Positions 1 to 7,483 of a stretch of DNA of 64,000 nt are shown one piece after another. This DNA is from DASXHD01 sp036488725 (GTDB lineage Bacteria; Myxococcota_A; Polyangia; Polyangiales; Polyangiaceae). The notes beneath the pieces were generated by a model, which made no database searches, had not been told where the DNA came from, and worked only from the letters and a program-made list of their open reading frames with translations. Each line of letters begins with the position of its first letter. Positions within the stretch are counted from its first letter, which is position 1. The DNA is taken from the NCBI GenBank assembly GCA_036488725.1, contig DASXHD010000021.1, forward strand, positions 1 through 64,000, given 5' to 3'. Made by a program: the position numbers and the translations under genes.

Positions 1-975
1 CGTGGTCGGACACGTCGTGATGCTGCCGTTCGGGATGCCGCCCTCGACGCCGGAGTGCAGCAAGTAGAGCGTCGTTCCCGAGACCGCGAGCGCCGCGACG
101 CCGCTCGTCGTGGCTTCGAGCGTGTCGGGCGACGAGCATGCGCCGGTCGCCGGACAATGCATCAAGGCGCTCGTCGTCGGATGCACGAAATAAACGCCCG
201 TCGCGTCGGCGACGATCGGCGTCGGATTCACGATCGTCGACGTGATGCCGGCGTTGAAGATCGTCGTCCCGGGATTCGAGCACGCGCCCGCGCCGGTGCA
301 CTCCGAATCTTGGAGCTCGCGGTAGACGAACCAATACGCCGCCGTCGCCCCGCGCGCCCAGCCGCCGGGGAATCCGCCCATGAGCCCCGCGTTGTAGAGG
401 ACGGTCGGCGTGCACGAAGCGATCGAGCAAACGTGGAGCGTCGGCCGGCTCGTGTTCTGAATCGGGTCGGAAACGAAGAACACGTTGCCGTCGGCGACCA
501 TGATCGTCGCGGCCGCGTCGCTGCCGTAGACGATGGTCTGCGTGTCTTCGATTTGCGTCGGCTGGAGCTTGCAGCCGGCGAGCGGGCAGGAGAGGACGCG
601 GCTGTCCTCGTTGAAATAAAAATTCGTCGCGTCGATGTCGAAGAGCGGATTGCTCAGCGAGCCCTCGAGCACCGACGGCTGGCAAACACCGAGCGTGCAC
701 ATCCCGCCGCCGCAATCGTGGCTGCACGCGCCGCAATTGCTCTGCGACGTGGCGATGTCGACGCACTGCCCGCCGCACGCGACCACGGTGCTACCGCCGT
801 CGCAGACGAGCGGCGCGTCGGCCGGCTGCGCGTCGAATACGTCGGCGCCGGCGTCGATCGACGCGTCGATCGCAGCGTCGGGCACGCCCGCGTCGCTCCC
901 TGTCAGATCCTGGAATCCGAAAATGTCCGCACACGCGCAGAGCGGCAACAGCAGAAGCAAGCGGACGAGACGCAT
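1..975 (-). CDS. Secreted lipoprotein with beta-propeller-like repeats (partial, runs off left edge)
   Basis: Reading the minus strand from ATG at 975 gives 325 codons without a stop up to base 1, so the gene is cut by the window edge. The protein starts with a lipoprotein-type signal (MRLVRLLLLLPLCAC), then an Asp/Ala-rich linker (DAGVPDAAIDASIDAGADV), a small cysteine cluster (CGGQCVDIATSQSNCGAC) and repeated blades such as DIDATNFYFNED and PIVADATGVYFVHP, which resemble the DUF5050-type propeller lipoproteins common in myxobacteria. It lies 14 bases downstream of the di-haem cytochrome gene and is probably the third gene of that operon. Function is not known. Confidence 0.8.
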   Translation of the reverse strand, partial: MRLVRLLLLLPLCACADIFGFQDLTGSDAGVPDAAIDASIDAGADVFDAQPADAPLVCDGGSTVVACGGQCVDIATSQSNCGACSHDCGGGMCTLGVCQPSVLEGSLSNPLFDIDATNFYFNEDSRVLSCPLAGCKLQPTQIEDTQTIVYGSDAAATIMVADGNVFFVSDPIQNTSRPTLHVCSIASCTPTVLYNAGLMGGFPGGWARGATAAYWFVYRELQDSECTGAGACSNPGTTIFNAGITSTIVNPTPIVADATGVYFVHPTTSALMHCPATGACSSPDTLEATTSGVAALAVSGTTLYLLHSGVEGGIPNGSITTCPTT

Positions 976-989
976 CAAGGTCGATTGTC

Positions 990-2753
990 TCAGAGACTCC
1001 GCAAAAATGCGACGAGGTCGGCGCGCTGGTCGTCGGTGAGCGTGTCGGCGTTGCCCATCGCCGAGTGGAGGACGGCGTCGAGATCGGCGGCGCGCCCGTC
1101 ATGAAAGTAGGGCGCGTTCGCGAAGATGCCGCGAAGTCCCGGCGTGTCGGCTGCGGCGAACGCGTCGTCGCTCGTGAGCGACTCGGGCACGAGCACCGCG
1201 TGCGTCAGGCGATCGGTGTAGTCGGCGCCCGCGTGACACGTCACGCACCCGAACGACTGAAAAAGCGCCGCGCCACGCCCGACCGCGGCCGCATCGGTCG
1301 GCAGGAGAACCGCAGGCTTCACGATCTCGTCGACGAACGCCTGCACGTTGCTCACGTCGACGAGCAGGCCGTCGCCGCCCATCAAATTGGTCATCGTGAA
1401 CGCCGCGAGCGCGCTCATGTCCGAAAACTGCGCGTCCCAGTGAAACGGCGCCATCGACGTCCTCGCGTTCGCGAGGTTCTTCGTGCGTCGCCGCCGCAGC
1501 GAAATGTTCGACGTGTGCTCGAGCCACACGAGCCCGTCGTCGCTCCCGCCCGGATGACAGCTCGCGCACGCGACGACGCCCGCGGGCGTCACGTGCGGAT
1601 CGGTCGCGTCGAAAAAAAATCTTCGCCCCGCCAGCGCAGCCGGCGAAAAAGGCGAGGGGAGCTGCCGCACGAGCGTGACGTCGGCGTCGTACTTCGGAGC
1701 GCTCGCGTCGGTCGACTTCGACAAATCGATCCGCGAGACGGATCCGTCGAGCGCGTCGTCGACGAACGCCACGTGGTGCGCGGCGTCGACCGCGATGCCC
1801 GAAGGCCCGAACCCGACCTTGTACGTCGCGACCGCCCGCTGCGAGCTCGTGTCGATCACCGCGACATTTCCGCTCGAAACGTGCGCGACGAGAAGCTCAT
1901 GATCGCCGAACGCGGCCATCGCCGAAGGCCCGCTGTAGACGCGCGACCCGCCGTCGTAGACCGCGTAAGAAATCGGCTGGGCCCCGCCGACCGCGGTGAC
2001 GATCGGATTGATCTTCGGATTCGTTCCGTCGATCGTCCCGTAATCGTCGGCGACCGGCTCGGACATGTCGCCGGTGTTGTTCTCGAGCACGTGCGCGACG
2101 AACACGCTCCCGAACGCAGGCACGATCGCCGCCGCGAGGTTCGCGCTCATCTTCGTCAACGCGGGCCGCGACGGCGCGTCGTCCGGCACGAGCGAGCTCG
2201 CGTGGTCGACGCCCGCCGCGTCGAAATCGTGGACCATCCCGCCGACCCAATCGGCGACCCACACGTCCCCCGACGGCGCGACAGCGACTGCGCGCGGCCG
2301 TCGAAGCCCGCTCGCGATCGTCGTCGTCGTCAGCGTCGCCGGGTCGACGCGCACGACCGACCCATCCCATTCGCACGCCAAGACGACGGTCGCCCCATCA
2401 CCCGACGCCGCGAGCCCCCACGGCCCGGCGCACGGGCTCGATCGCGCGACGACCGCCGCCGCCTTCGGATCGATCGCGACGATTTCGCCCCCGCGATACG
2501 TGGCGACGAGCACCTCGCCCGATCGAAGCTCGAGCAGCGAATGCGGCTCGCCTCCGACGTCGACCGTCGCACGCACCGCGAGCGTCTCGGGATCGAGAAA
2601 GCTCACGCTCCCTTGATCCGGATTGACGACCGCGACCTCGCCCGACGCGAGCACCGCGATGCTCGACGAGCCTTTGCCCGCCGCGCCCGTCGACCCGGCG
2701 TCGCACCCCTGAAAAAGCGGAAGCGCCGCGAGAAGCGGTATGAAAAGTCTCAC
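990..2753 (-). CDS. Beta-propeller / di-haem cytochrome c (CCP/MauG-like) lipoprotein
   Basis: A 587-residue lipoprotein (lipobox LFQGC, Cys about 17). The first ~370 residues form YVTN/SMP-30-like propeller repeats (VLASGEVAVVNPDQG, GIAVDAAHHVAFVDDA). The C-terminal part is a di-haem cytochrome c peroxidase/MauG-type domain with two CxxCH haem sites, CASCH near residue 393 and CVTCH near 500, plus the family phrases RRFFFDATDP, FHWDAQF and APYFHDGR. Such proteins act in the periplasm in electron transfer or oxidative modification of a partner. The GTG start at 2753 overlaps the stop of the upstream gene (GTGA), implying translational coupling; a longer reading to 2801 would have no signal peptide at its start. 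The substrate is unknown; the coupled upstream lipoprotein is the obvious candidate partner. Confidence 0.85.
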   Translation of the reverse strand: MRLFIPLLAALPLFQGCDAGSTGAAGKGSSSIAVLASGEVAVVNPDQGSVSFLDPETLAVRATVDVGGEPHSLLELRSGEVLVATYRGGEIVAIDPKAAAVVARSSPCAGPWGLAASGDGATVVLACEWDGSVVRVDPATLTTTTIASGLRRPRAVAVAPSGDVWVADWVGGMVHDFDAAGVDHASSLVPDDAPSRPALTKMSANLAAAIVPAFGSVFVAHVLENNTGDMSEPVADDYGTIDGTNPKINPIVTAVGGAQPISYAVYDGGSRVYSGPSAMAAFGDHELLVAHVSSGNVAVIDTSSQRAVATYKVGFGPSGIAVDAAHHVAFVDDALDGSVSRIDLSKSTDASAPKYDADVTLVRQLPSPFSPAALAGRRFFFDATDPHVTPAGVVACASCHPGGSDDGLVWLEHTSNISLRRRRTKNLANARTSMAPFHWDAQFSDMSALAAFTMTNLMGGDGLLVDVSNVQAFVDEIVKPAVLLPTDAAAVGRGAALFQSFGCVTCHAGADYTDRLTHAVLVPESLTSDDAFAAADTPGLRGIFANAPYFHDGRAADLDAVLHSAMGNADTLTDDQRADLVAFLRSL

Positions 2754-4285
2754 TGCGGATTGAGCAGCGCGAACTGAACCGTCACCGGGTTGATGTTGCA
2801 CGCGATCGGAAAGCTCCCGATCGGCAGCGTCACCGGGTCACCGACGTCCGCGTTGCCGGTCCCGTTCAAATCCATCGAGCAGAGGATCTGGTAATCCCCG
2901 GCCGGATAAATCGGCGTGAGATACGTCGCCGGCGCCGTCCCCGTGAGGTCAGCGTGCGGCACGACCCACTCGTCGACCTCTTTCGCGCCCGGCAGCGGCC
3001 CGCCGATGTTGACGTCGCTCGCGTGAAAGACGCTGCAGTCGATGTCGGCGACGAGCGGCTTCTTCAAGTCGGTGCTGTTCTTCACCTCGTCGCTCGCGGT
3101 GAACGAAATCGAAAATGCGCCCTGCGACGCCGCGACGATGCCCGGGTTGCCCAGCTGATCGCACGACGTCGTCGAGCTCGGGTCCGGCTGCGTGATGTTT
3201 ACCGGCGCATACGCGTTGAACGGCACGTCGACCAGCGTGTGCTGCGGCGCTTCGATCGCGTACGCGATCACGAACACGCCCGCGGTCCCTTGCGCGATGA
3301 CCTGAACGACGCCACCGCCGACCGGCGCGTTGTAGAAGAACGGCACCTGCCACGTCGTCGACGACCCGGGCTTCGCCTGCTCCTGCGCGAGCATGGTCGT
3401 CATGTTGCGATCGACCATCGAGCGAAAGAGCCCGCCGGCGAGCACCGACGCCGGCGCCTTCGCGACGCGCGTGCGGCTCCCGTCGAGCCCGAGCACGTCG
3501 AACCCGACGTTCACGTATTGATCCGCGAGGTGCGGCTCGACCGTGAGATGCAGCCAGTCGTGCGGGTCGAGCGCGAAGTCGTTGAAGTTCTGCGCGCCGG
3601 TGCCATCCATGCCGTACGCGTGACCCGCGAAGAAATCGAAGTCGTCCTTCGACAAGTGGAACCACACCGTGCCCGCGACCGTGTCGTACGGATCGGTGTT
3701 CCCGACCGGCGTCCCGATTTTTCCTGGCGCGAGGTTCGTCGGCGGCGACGCGACGTCCACCACGAGCGAGTAGTTGCCCGAGTCGGCGTGCACGCCGAGC
3801 GTGAACGTCCCGCCCATCGGCGAAACCACTTTGTACTGAAGGAGAAACGCCTCGCCGCTCCCCGGCTTCGCCGCGTTGTCGGCTTGCATCTTCGCGAGCG
3901 CCGCGTCGACCGCCGTCACGAACACGTTGCCCACCGCGAAGGACGCCGGCACGAGCGCCAACGTGCGCGACGTCGACCCGTCGTCGAACGTGAGCGCCAC
4001 CCGCGACTGCGCGCTCGTCGCCGTCTCGGCGCTCGAGCTCAGGTAGATGCCGTCGGTAACTTTCGTCTTTGTTACAAAGTTACCTTTTTGCGCGTCGGCC
4101 CCCACGAGCCCCGAGGCGAGCGCGTGAAAGTCGGTCGCCGCCCACGGCACCTCCGCGTGGAACCCGACCCACTCCATCGACTGGGTCGATTGCCCGGTGC
4201 TCGTGACCGGCGAGTTGCCTGGATCGCAACCCCAACCGCACAGCAAAACTCCCAGAGCCCCCCCGACCGCATGCGACAACTTCAT
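2750..4285 (-). CDS. Secreted lipoprotein of unknown function, coupled to di-haem cytochrome
   Basis: A 511-residue protein with a lipoprotein signal (MKLSHAVGGALGVLLCGWGC). The rest looks like an all-beta secreted protein with two halves of similar flavour (TLALVPASFAVGNVFVTAVD; TRVAKAPASVLAGGLFRSMVD), each followed by a stretch on 'KPGS...' and a beta-rich segment, which suggests an internal duplication. A good Shine-Dalgarno (GGAGG) precedes the ATG at 4285. It is first in the operon with the di-haem cytochrome. I do not recognise a family; it is not MbnP-like by eye. A short AT-rich inverted repeat interrupts the coding sequence at 4055-4084. Confidence 0.75.
   Translation of the reverse strand: MKLSHAVGGALGVLLCGWGCDPGNSPVTSTGQSTQSMEWVGFHAEVPWAATDFHALASGLVGADAQKGNFVTKTKVTDGIYLSSSAETATSAQSRVALTFDDGSTSRTLALVPASFAVGNVFVTAVDAALAKMQADNAAKPGSGEAFLLQYKVVSPMGGTFTLGVHADSGNYSLVVDVASPPTNLAPGKIGTPVGNTDPYDTVAGTVWFHLSKDDFDFFAGHAYGMDGTGAQNFNDFALDPHDWLHLTVEPHLADQYVNVGFDVLGLDGSRTRVAKAPASVLAGGLFRSMVDRNMTTMLAQEQAKPGSSTTWQVPFFYNAPVGGGVVQVIAQGTAGVFVIAYAIEAPQHTLVDVPFNAYAPVNITQPDPSSTTSCDQLGNPGIVAASQGAFSISFTASDEVKNSTDLKKPLVADIDCSVFHASDVNIGGPLPGAKEVDEWVVPHADLTGTAPATYLTPIYPAGDYQILCSMDLNGTGNADVGDPVTLPIGSFPIACNINPVTVQFALLNPQ
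4055..4084. repeat. AT-rich inverted repeat inside a GC-rich gene
   Basis: Nine-base arms GGTAACTTT (4055-4063) and AAAGTTACC (4076-4084) are separated by 12 bases. Inside the loop GTTAC can also pair with the left arm, giving an alternative hairpin. The codons here (AAA GGT AAC TTT GTA ACA) have A/T-ending third positions unlike the rest of the gene. Role unknown. Confidence 0.5.
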
Positions 4286-4368
4286 GGTCGAGCCCTCCGA
4301 AACGCGGGCAGCCTAGCCCCGAATTTGCGTCTGTCAGCCAAATTCTTTTCGTTTACGATGTCTTCGCT

Positions 4369-4830
4369 TTGCGACGAATTTTTCTCCTCCTTTCGCTCGC
4401 GCTCTTCGGATGCTTCGACAGCGGGGCCGCCGCCGACGCCGGAAGCGACGCACCGAGCGGCAGCGACGTGAAACCCGACGTGATCATTGACCCGGCGAAC
4501 TGCGTCGCGCCCGCGACCGCCAACGACGATCGCGGCGTCGGCGGTTACTGCAGCCCGGGCGGCGGTCAGTGCGCGGCGTCAGGCCCCGGTGGATCGCCGA
4601 GGATCTGCACGGCCGATCTCTCGGGCACGAGCGCGCACGATTGGTACTGCACCTATCCGTGCTCGCAAGACTCGGACTGCGGCAGCGCCGCGTCGTGCCT
4701 CTCGACGTCGCAAGGGAAGATGTGCGTTCCGCCCGCCTGCGCGCCCCCGCAGGACGCGGGCACCGACGCGCCGAGCGACGCCGCGACCGACTCGCCCGAC
4801 GACGCCGCGACCGACGCGCCAGCGGACTGA
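4369..4830 (+). CDS. Small cysteine-rich lipoprotein
   Basis: A 153-residue protein starting at TTG 4369 (the ATG at 4358 is out of frame). The signal peptide ends in a lipobox (LALFGC). An Asp/Ser linker is followed by a cysteine-rich module with about ten Cys (YCSPGGGQC, WYCTYPCSQDSDCG, KMCVPPAC), similar to the C-terminal module of the lipoprotein at 36383-37405. The last 25 residues are an acidic low-complexity tail of repeated DA/TDAPSDAA units. Likely outer-membrane or surface anchored. Its stop is two bases from the stop of the convergent gene at 4832. Function unknown. Confidence 0.65.
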   Translation: MRRIFLLLSLALFGCFDSGAAADAGSDAPSGSDVKPDVIIDPANCVAPATANDDRGVGGYCSPGGGQCAASGPGGSPRICTADLSGTSAHDWYCTYPCSQDSDCGSAASCLSTSQGKMCVPPACAPPQDAGTDAPSDAATDSPDDAATDAPAD

Positions 4831-4831
4831 T

Positions 4832-5347
4832 TCAGTTGCAGCGCGGGTCGCCGTCGTCGACGACGCGCGACGAGTCGACCGCCGGGCACTTCGGGTCGCT
4901 CTGATCGTGCGCGACCGTCACCTCGACGCTCTGCTGCACCGTGACGTTGCCGTCGCTCGCCGCGACGGTGATCGTGTAGACGCGCGGATCGCTCGACGTG
5001 CCTTCGCGTTCCGAGCGCAAGCACACGCCGCTGCTGTTGAACGAATAATCCGGCGACGCCGCGCCCTGACCGCCGCCGAGCGCCGGCTGGTTGCTCGTCA
5101 CCGAAACGATCGAGAGCGTCGGCGCGCCGCACGAGCCGGTGACCGTCGCGTGGATGTCGTCGAGCGTGAAGAGGACCATCTTGTGATCCGGCGCCCACAA
5201 ACAATCCGGCGCGGTCACGTCGAGCGTGATGCTGCCGCCGTCGCACGGGATCACGTTGCCGGTCCCGCTGTCGCCGGTGCCGCCCGTTCCGTTGCCGGAG
5301 CACGCGACGAGGAGCAGCGCCGAGGCGGTGAGAAGAACGCGCGACAT
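4832..5347 (-). CDS. Small lipoprotein with HYR-like domain
   Basis: A 171-residue lipoprotein (LLLVACSG). The start at 5347 is chosen because GGAGG lies 6 bases upstream; an earlier in-frame start at 5371 would separate the signal peptide from the N-terminus. After a Gly/Thr-rich linker comes a domain with CLWAPDHKMVLFTLDDI and later RVYTITVAASDGN, matching the 'LWPPNHKMV...' signature of HYR-related Ig-like domains seen in secreted myxobacterial proteins. It is convergent with the cysteine-rich lipoprotein gene, with one base between them. Probably an adhesion or surface protein; role unknown. Confidence 0.7.
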   Translation of the reverse strand: MSRVLLTASALLLVACSGNGTGGTGDSGTGNVIPCDGGSITLDVTAPDCLWAPDHKMVLFTLDDIHATVTGSCGAPTLSIVSVTSNQPALGGGQGAASPDYSFNSSGVCLRSEREGTSSDPRVYTITVAASDGNVTVQQSVEVTVAHDQSDPKCPAVDSSRVVDDGDPRCN

Positions 5348-5423
5348 GCAGGACCTCCGAGCGTTCATCATCCACTCTCTGGCGAGCCAATCAACGGTTC
5401 AAAGGTAACGAGATCGCGCACTT

Positions 5424-5463
5424 ATCCGCCGCACGCGGCGGATGTAAGCTTGCATTCTGCAAG
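5424..5463. other. Two adjacent hairpins between genes
   Basis: ATCCGCCG (5424-5431) pairs with CGGCGGAT (5436-5443) around a CACG loop. CTTGCA (5449-5454) pairs with TGCAAG (5458-5463). They lie in the gap between the 3' end of the acyltransferase gene (5532) and the promoter side of the lipoprotein gene (5347). Neither is followed by a U-tract, so a terminator role is possible but not shown. Confidence 0.35.
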
Positions 5464-5531
5464 GAAAACGGCCCGTTCGCGTTTTGCGCCGCGAGTGCGA
5501 CGTGTGGAGCGAACTCCCACGAAAATGATTG

Positions 5532-6362
5532 CTACTCCAACCGATCGAGCTTCTCGAACGGGTTCTCGAGCAGCTCGCGCACGGTCTTGGCGAGCACCGA
5601 CGCGTGGAGGCCGTCGATGAATCGATGGTCGAACGTCGCGGAGAGGCGCATCACTTTTCCCGGCACGACGCGGCCGTCGTCGACGACCGGCTCGTCGGTG
5701 ACCGCGCCCGGCGCGATGAAGATCGGCACGCGCGTGTAAGGCACGAGCGGCACGAACGCCATGTCGAGCCCGAGCGAGCCGACGTTCGTGATCGTCGCGC
5801 CGCCGAACGCGTCGCGCGGGACGCCGGGCACGTTCAAGTTGAGCGTGTACATGAAGAAGGAGAGCAGCTTGAGAAACGCGTTCATGAACATGAACGGCAC
5901 GAGCGCGACGAGCCCTTTGCCCTTCTCGAGCGACTGCTCTTTGCGCTTTCGCACGCGGTCGATGGTCGCTTGGAGCTCTTCGGCCATCTCTTTGAGCGTT
6001 TTGTTTTCGGCGTTTTCGATTTTCGCCGCGGTGAGGTCGACCTTCCCGTCCCCCTGATCGGTTTGCACGACCAAAATCGAAATCGTCACGCTCTGCCGTA
6101 GATAAATTTTGTTGAAGCGGAGGATCGCGTTCGCGTCGGGGCAGCGGTGCAGCGCTTCGGCGACCGATTTTGCCACGAGGTGGGTCACGGTGAGTCGGAC
6201 GCCGTGCACCTCGCGGAATTTTTCGATGTACGCGAGCGCCTTCTCCATACGGATGGTCATCGATCCGTAGACGGTCGGGTCGTACGAAGTTTGCCACGTG
6301 CCGATCGCGAGCTTGCGAAAGCTCGAGATCTGTTTTTTTCGAACGAGCTTCAGCTGGGCCAT
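5532..6362 (-). CDS. E2-type CoA-dependent acyltransferase domain protein, no lipoyl domain
   Basis: A 276-residue protein that is entirely a 2-oxoacid dehydrogenase acyltransferase (chloramphenicol acetyltransferase-like) catalytic domain. The active-site motif HxxxDG is present as DHRFIDG near residues 245-251, and GGATITNVGSLG matches the family's substrate-channel strand. There is no N-terminal lipoyl or E1/E3-binding domain, so it is not a normal dehydrogenase E2. A hydrophobic stretch (VALVPFMFMNAFLKLLSFFMYTL) precedes the GGAT motif. It is divergent from the ferritin-like gene with only 18 bases between the two start codons. Acyl donor and acceptor are unknown; an acyl transfer to a small molecule is the likely reaction. 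Confidence 0.8.
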   Translation of the reverse strand: MAQLKLVRKKQISSFRKLAIGTWQTSYDPTVYGSMTIRMEKALAYIEKFREVHGVRLTVTHLVAKSVAEALHRCPDANAILRFNKIYLRQSVTISILVVQTDQGDGKVDLTAAKIENAENKTLKEMAEELQATIDRVRKRKEQSLEKGKGLVALVPFMFMNAFLKLLSFFMYTLNLNVPGVPRDAFGGATITNVGSLGLDMAFVPLVPYTRVPIFIAPGAVTDEPVVDDGRVVPGKVMRLSATFDHRFIDGLHASVLAKTVRELLENPFEKLDRLE

Positions 6363-6368
6363 CGGCGC

Positions 6369-6375
6369 TAGACTA
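6369..6375. promoter_or_regulatory. Symmetric -10-like element TAGACTA shared by two divergent genes
   Basis: Reading plus, TAGACT is followed by six bases and ATG 6381. Reading minus, TAGTCT is followed by seven bases and ATG 6362. Both spacings would put the transcription start at or next to the start codon. No clear -35 was found in either direction, so this is a pattern-based call. Confidence 0.45.
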
Positions 6376-6380
6376 CTTCA

Positions 6381-7364
6381 ATGAAAAACATCAAGGTCGC
6401 GCGCGACACGGCGACGATGTCTCTCAAGCACGTCGTGCTCGGCGGCGGCGTGTTCGACAACACCGGCGAGCACCCGAACAAGAAGGGCTGGGACATCTTC
6501 GAGCTCGGACAGAAATCGTTCTGGGCCGTGCCGACCGCGGTCGACTGGAGCATCCCGGTGCGGGAGGACCCCGAGTACGCCGAGTCGATCGCCGCGATGC
6601 TCGCGTTCCTCGCGCCCGGCGAGAAGACCGCGGTGCACGGCGCGTCGATGATCTCGCTCGCGGTGCAGTCGGAAGAAGCGAAATTCTATTTCGTCGAGCA
6701 AGCGCTCGAAGAGGCGAAACACTTCGACGCGCTCCGCAGGCTCTACGGAAAAATCATGGGCAAGCCGCTCGGCGAGCCGAGCCCGGCGATCCGCTTGCTC
6801 TATTCGTTCGGCGTCGTCGACCCGGACGACGTCGCCTTCATGATGGGGAGCATCAACGTCATCGGCGAGCATCTGGCGAACCAGATTTTTCATCAGATCA
6901 ACCACGTCGCGAAAGACGAGACGGTCCGCAAAGTGCTCGCGCTCATCGGCAAAGACGAGTCGCGCCACATCGCCGCCGGCCAGCGATTTTTTCCGGAGGT
7001 CTATTCGCAGCTCAGAAAAAATCGTCATCGCATCTTCGCGAAGAACCTCGCGACGACGATCGTCTTGCTCGCGGCCGGCTACGAGCTCGTCAACCCGATG
7101 AAGAAGCTCGACATCGACCTCGCGAAAATTCTCGACGCGATGTACGCGCATTATCAAGAAGTCACCGGGGACCTGCCGGCGTTTCCCGAACAGGGCATCT
7201 ACGAATTTTTGATGACGAGGCTGCGCGGGTCGACGCCGAACGTGATCGCGGTCGTCCACAAAGTGACCGGCGAAGGCGGCCAGCTCGACGCCAAGAAGCT
7301 CGTCCACTTGTGCGAGGCGGCGATCAAATCGCCGCGCGCGCTCCGTGATCTCTTCGCGGCTTGA
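6381..7364 (+). CDS. Ferritin-like di-iron protein (R2/oxygenase-like)
   Basis: A 327-residue soluble helical protein with the ligand pattern of di-iron carboxylate proteins: Glu98/99, ExxH at Glu111-His114 (EEAKH), Glu163 (GEH) and ExxH at Glu193-His196 (DESRH). This resembles ribonucleotide reductase R2-like oxidases and AurF-type N-oxygenases, so an O2-dependent oxidation of an organic substrate is likely. The neighbours are a divergent acyltransferase and, 120 bases downstream, a carotenoid-oxidoreductase-like flavoenzyme, which points to a small biosynthetic or lipid-modifying set. The start is supported by TAGACT six bases upstream and no Shine-Dalgarno, so the mRNA may be leaderless. 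Confidence 0.8.
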   Translation: MKNIKVARDTATMSLKHVVLGGGVFDNTGEHPNKKGWDIFELGQKSFWAVPTAVDWSIPVREDPEYAESIAAMLAFLAPGEKTAVHGASMISLAVQSEEAKFYFVEQALEEAKHFDALRRLYGKIMGKPLGEPSPAIRLLYSFGVVDPDDVAFMMGSINVIGEHLANQIFHQINHVAKDETVRKVLALIGKDESRHIAAGQRFFPEVYSQLRKNRHRIFAKNLATTIVLLAAGYELVNPMKKLDIDLAKILDAMYAHYQEVTGDLPAFPEQGIYEFLMTRLRGSTPNVIAVVHKVTGEGGQLDAKKLVHLCEAAIKSPRALRDLFAA

Positions 7365-7483
7365 CGCGTTCGCGGTCACGGTTGCCGTCAGCTTCGTCCG
7401 AGCAGGGATTTTTCCGCGCGGCTTGCTTATTGCAGTTGCAACCATCGCGTAGCCACGCGCAGACGCGGCGCTATTCTCAGCGC

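Noticed and set aside
55..1104. Plus-strand frame at the left edge
   Set aside because: Arg-rich shadow of the partial lipoprotein gene that reads open on the minus strand from 975 to 1.
1065..2777. 570-codon plus-strand frame across the di-haem cytochrome gene
   Set aside because: Shadow; the minus strand encodes CxxCH motifs and a lipobox.
990..4285. MbnH/MbnP-type copper/kynurenine pair
   Set aside because: The di-haem protein fits loosely, but the partner is much larger than MbnP and lacks its recognisable pattern.
5424..5463. Rho-independent terminator for the acyltransferase gene
   Set aside because: Hairpins are present but no U-tract follows in either direction; kept only as hairpins.
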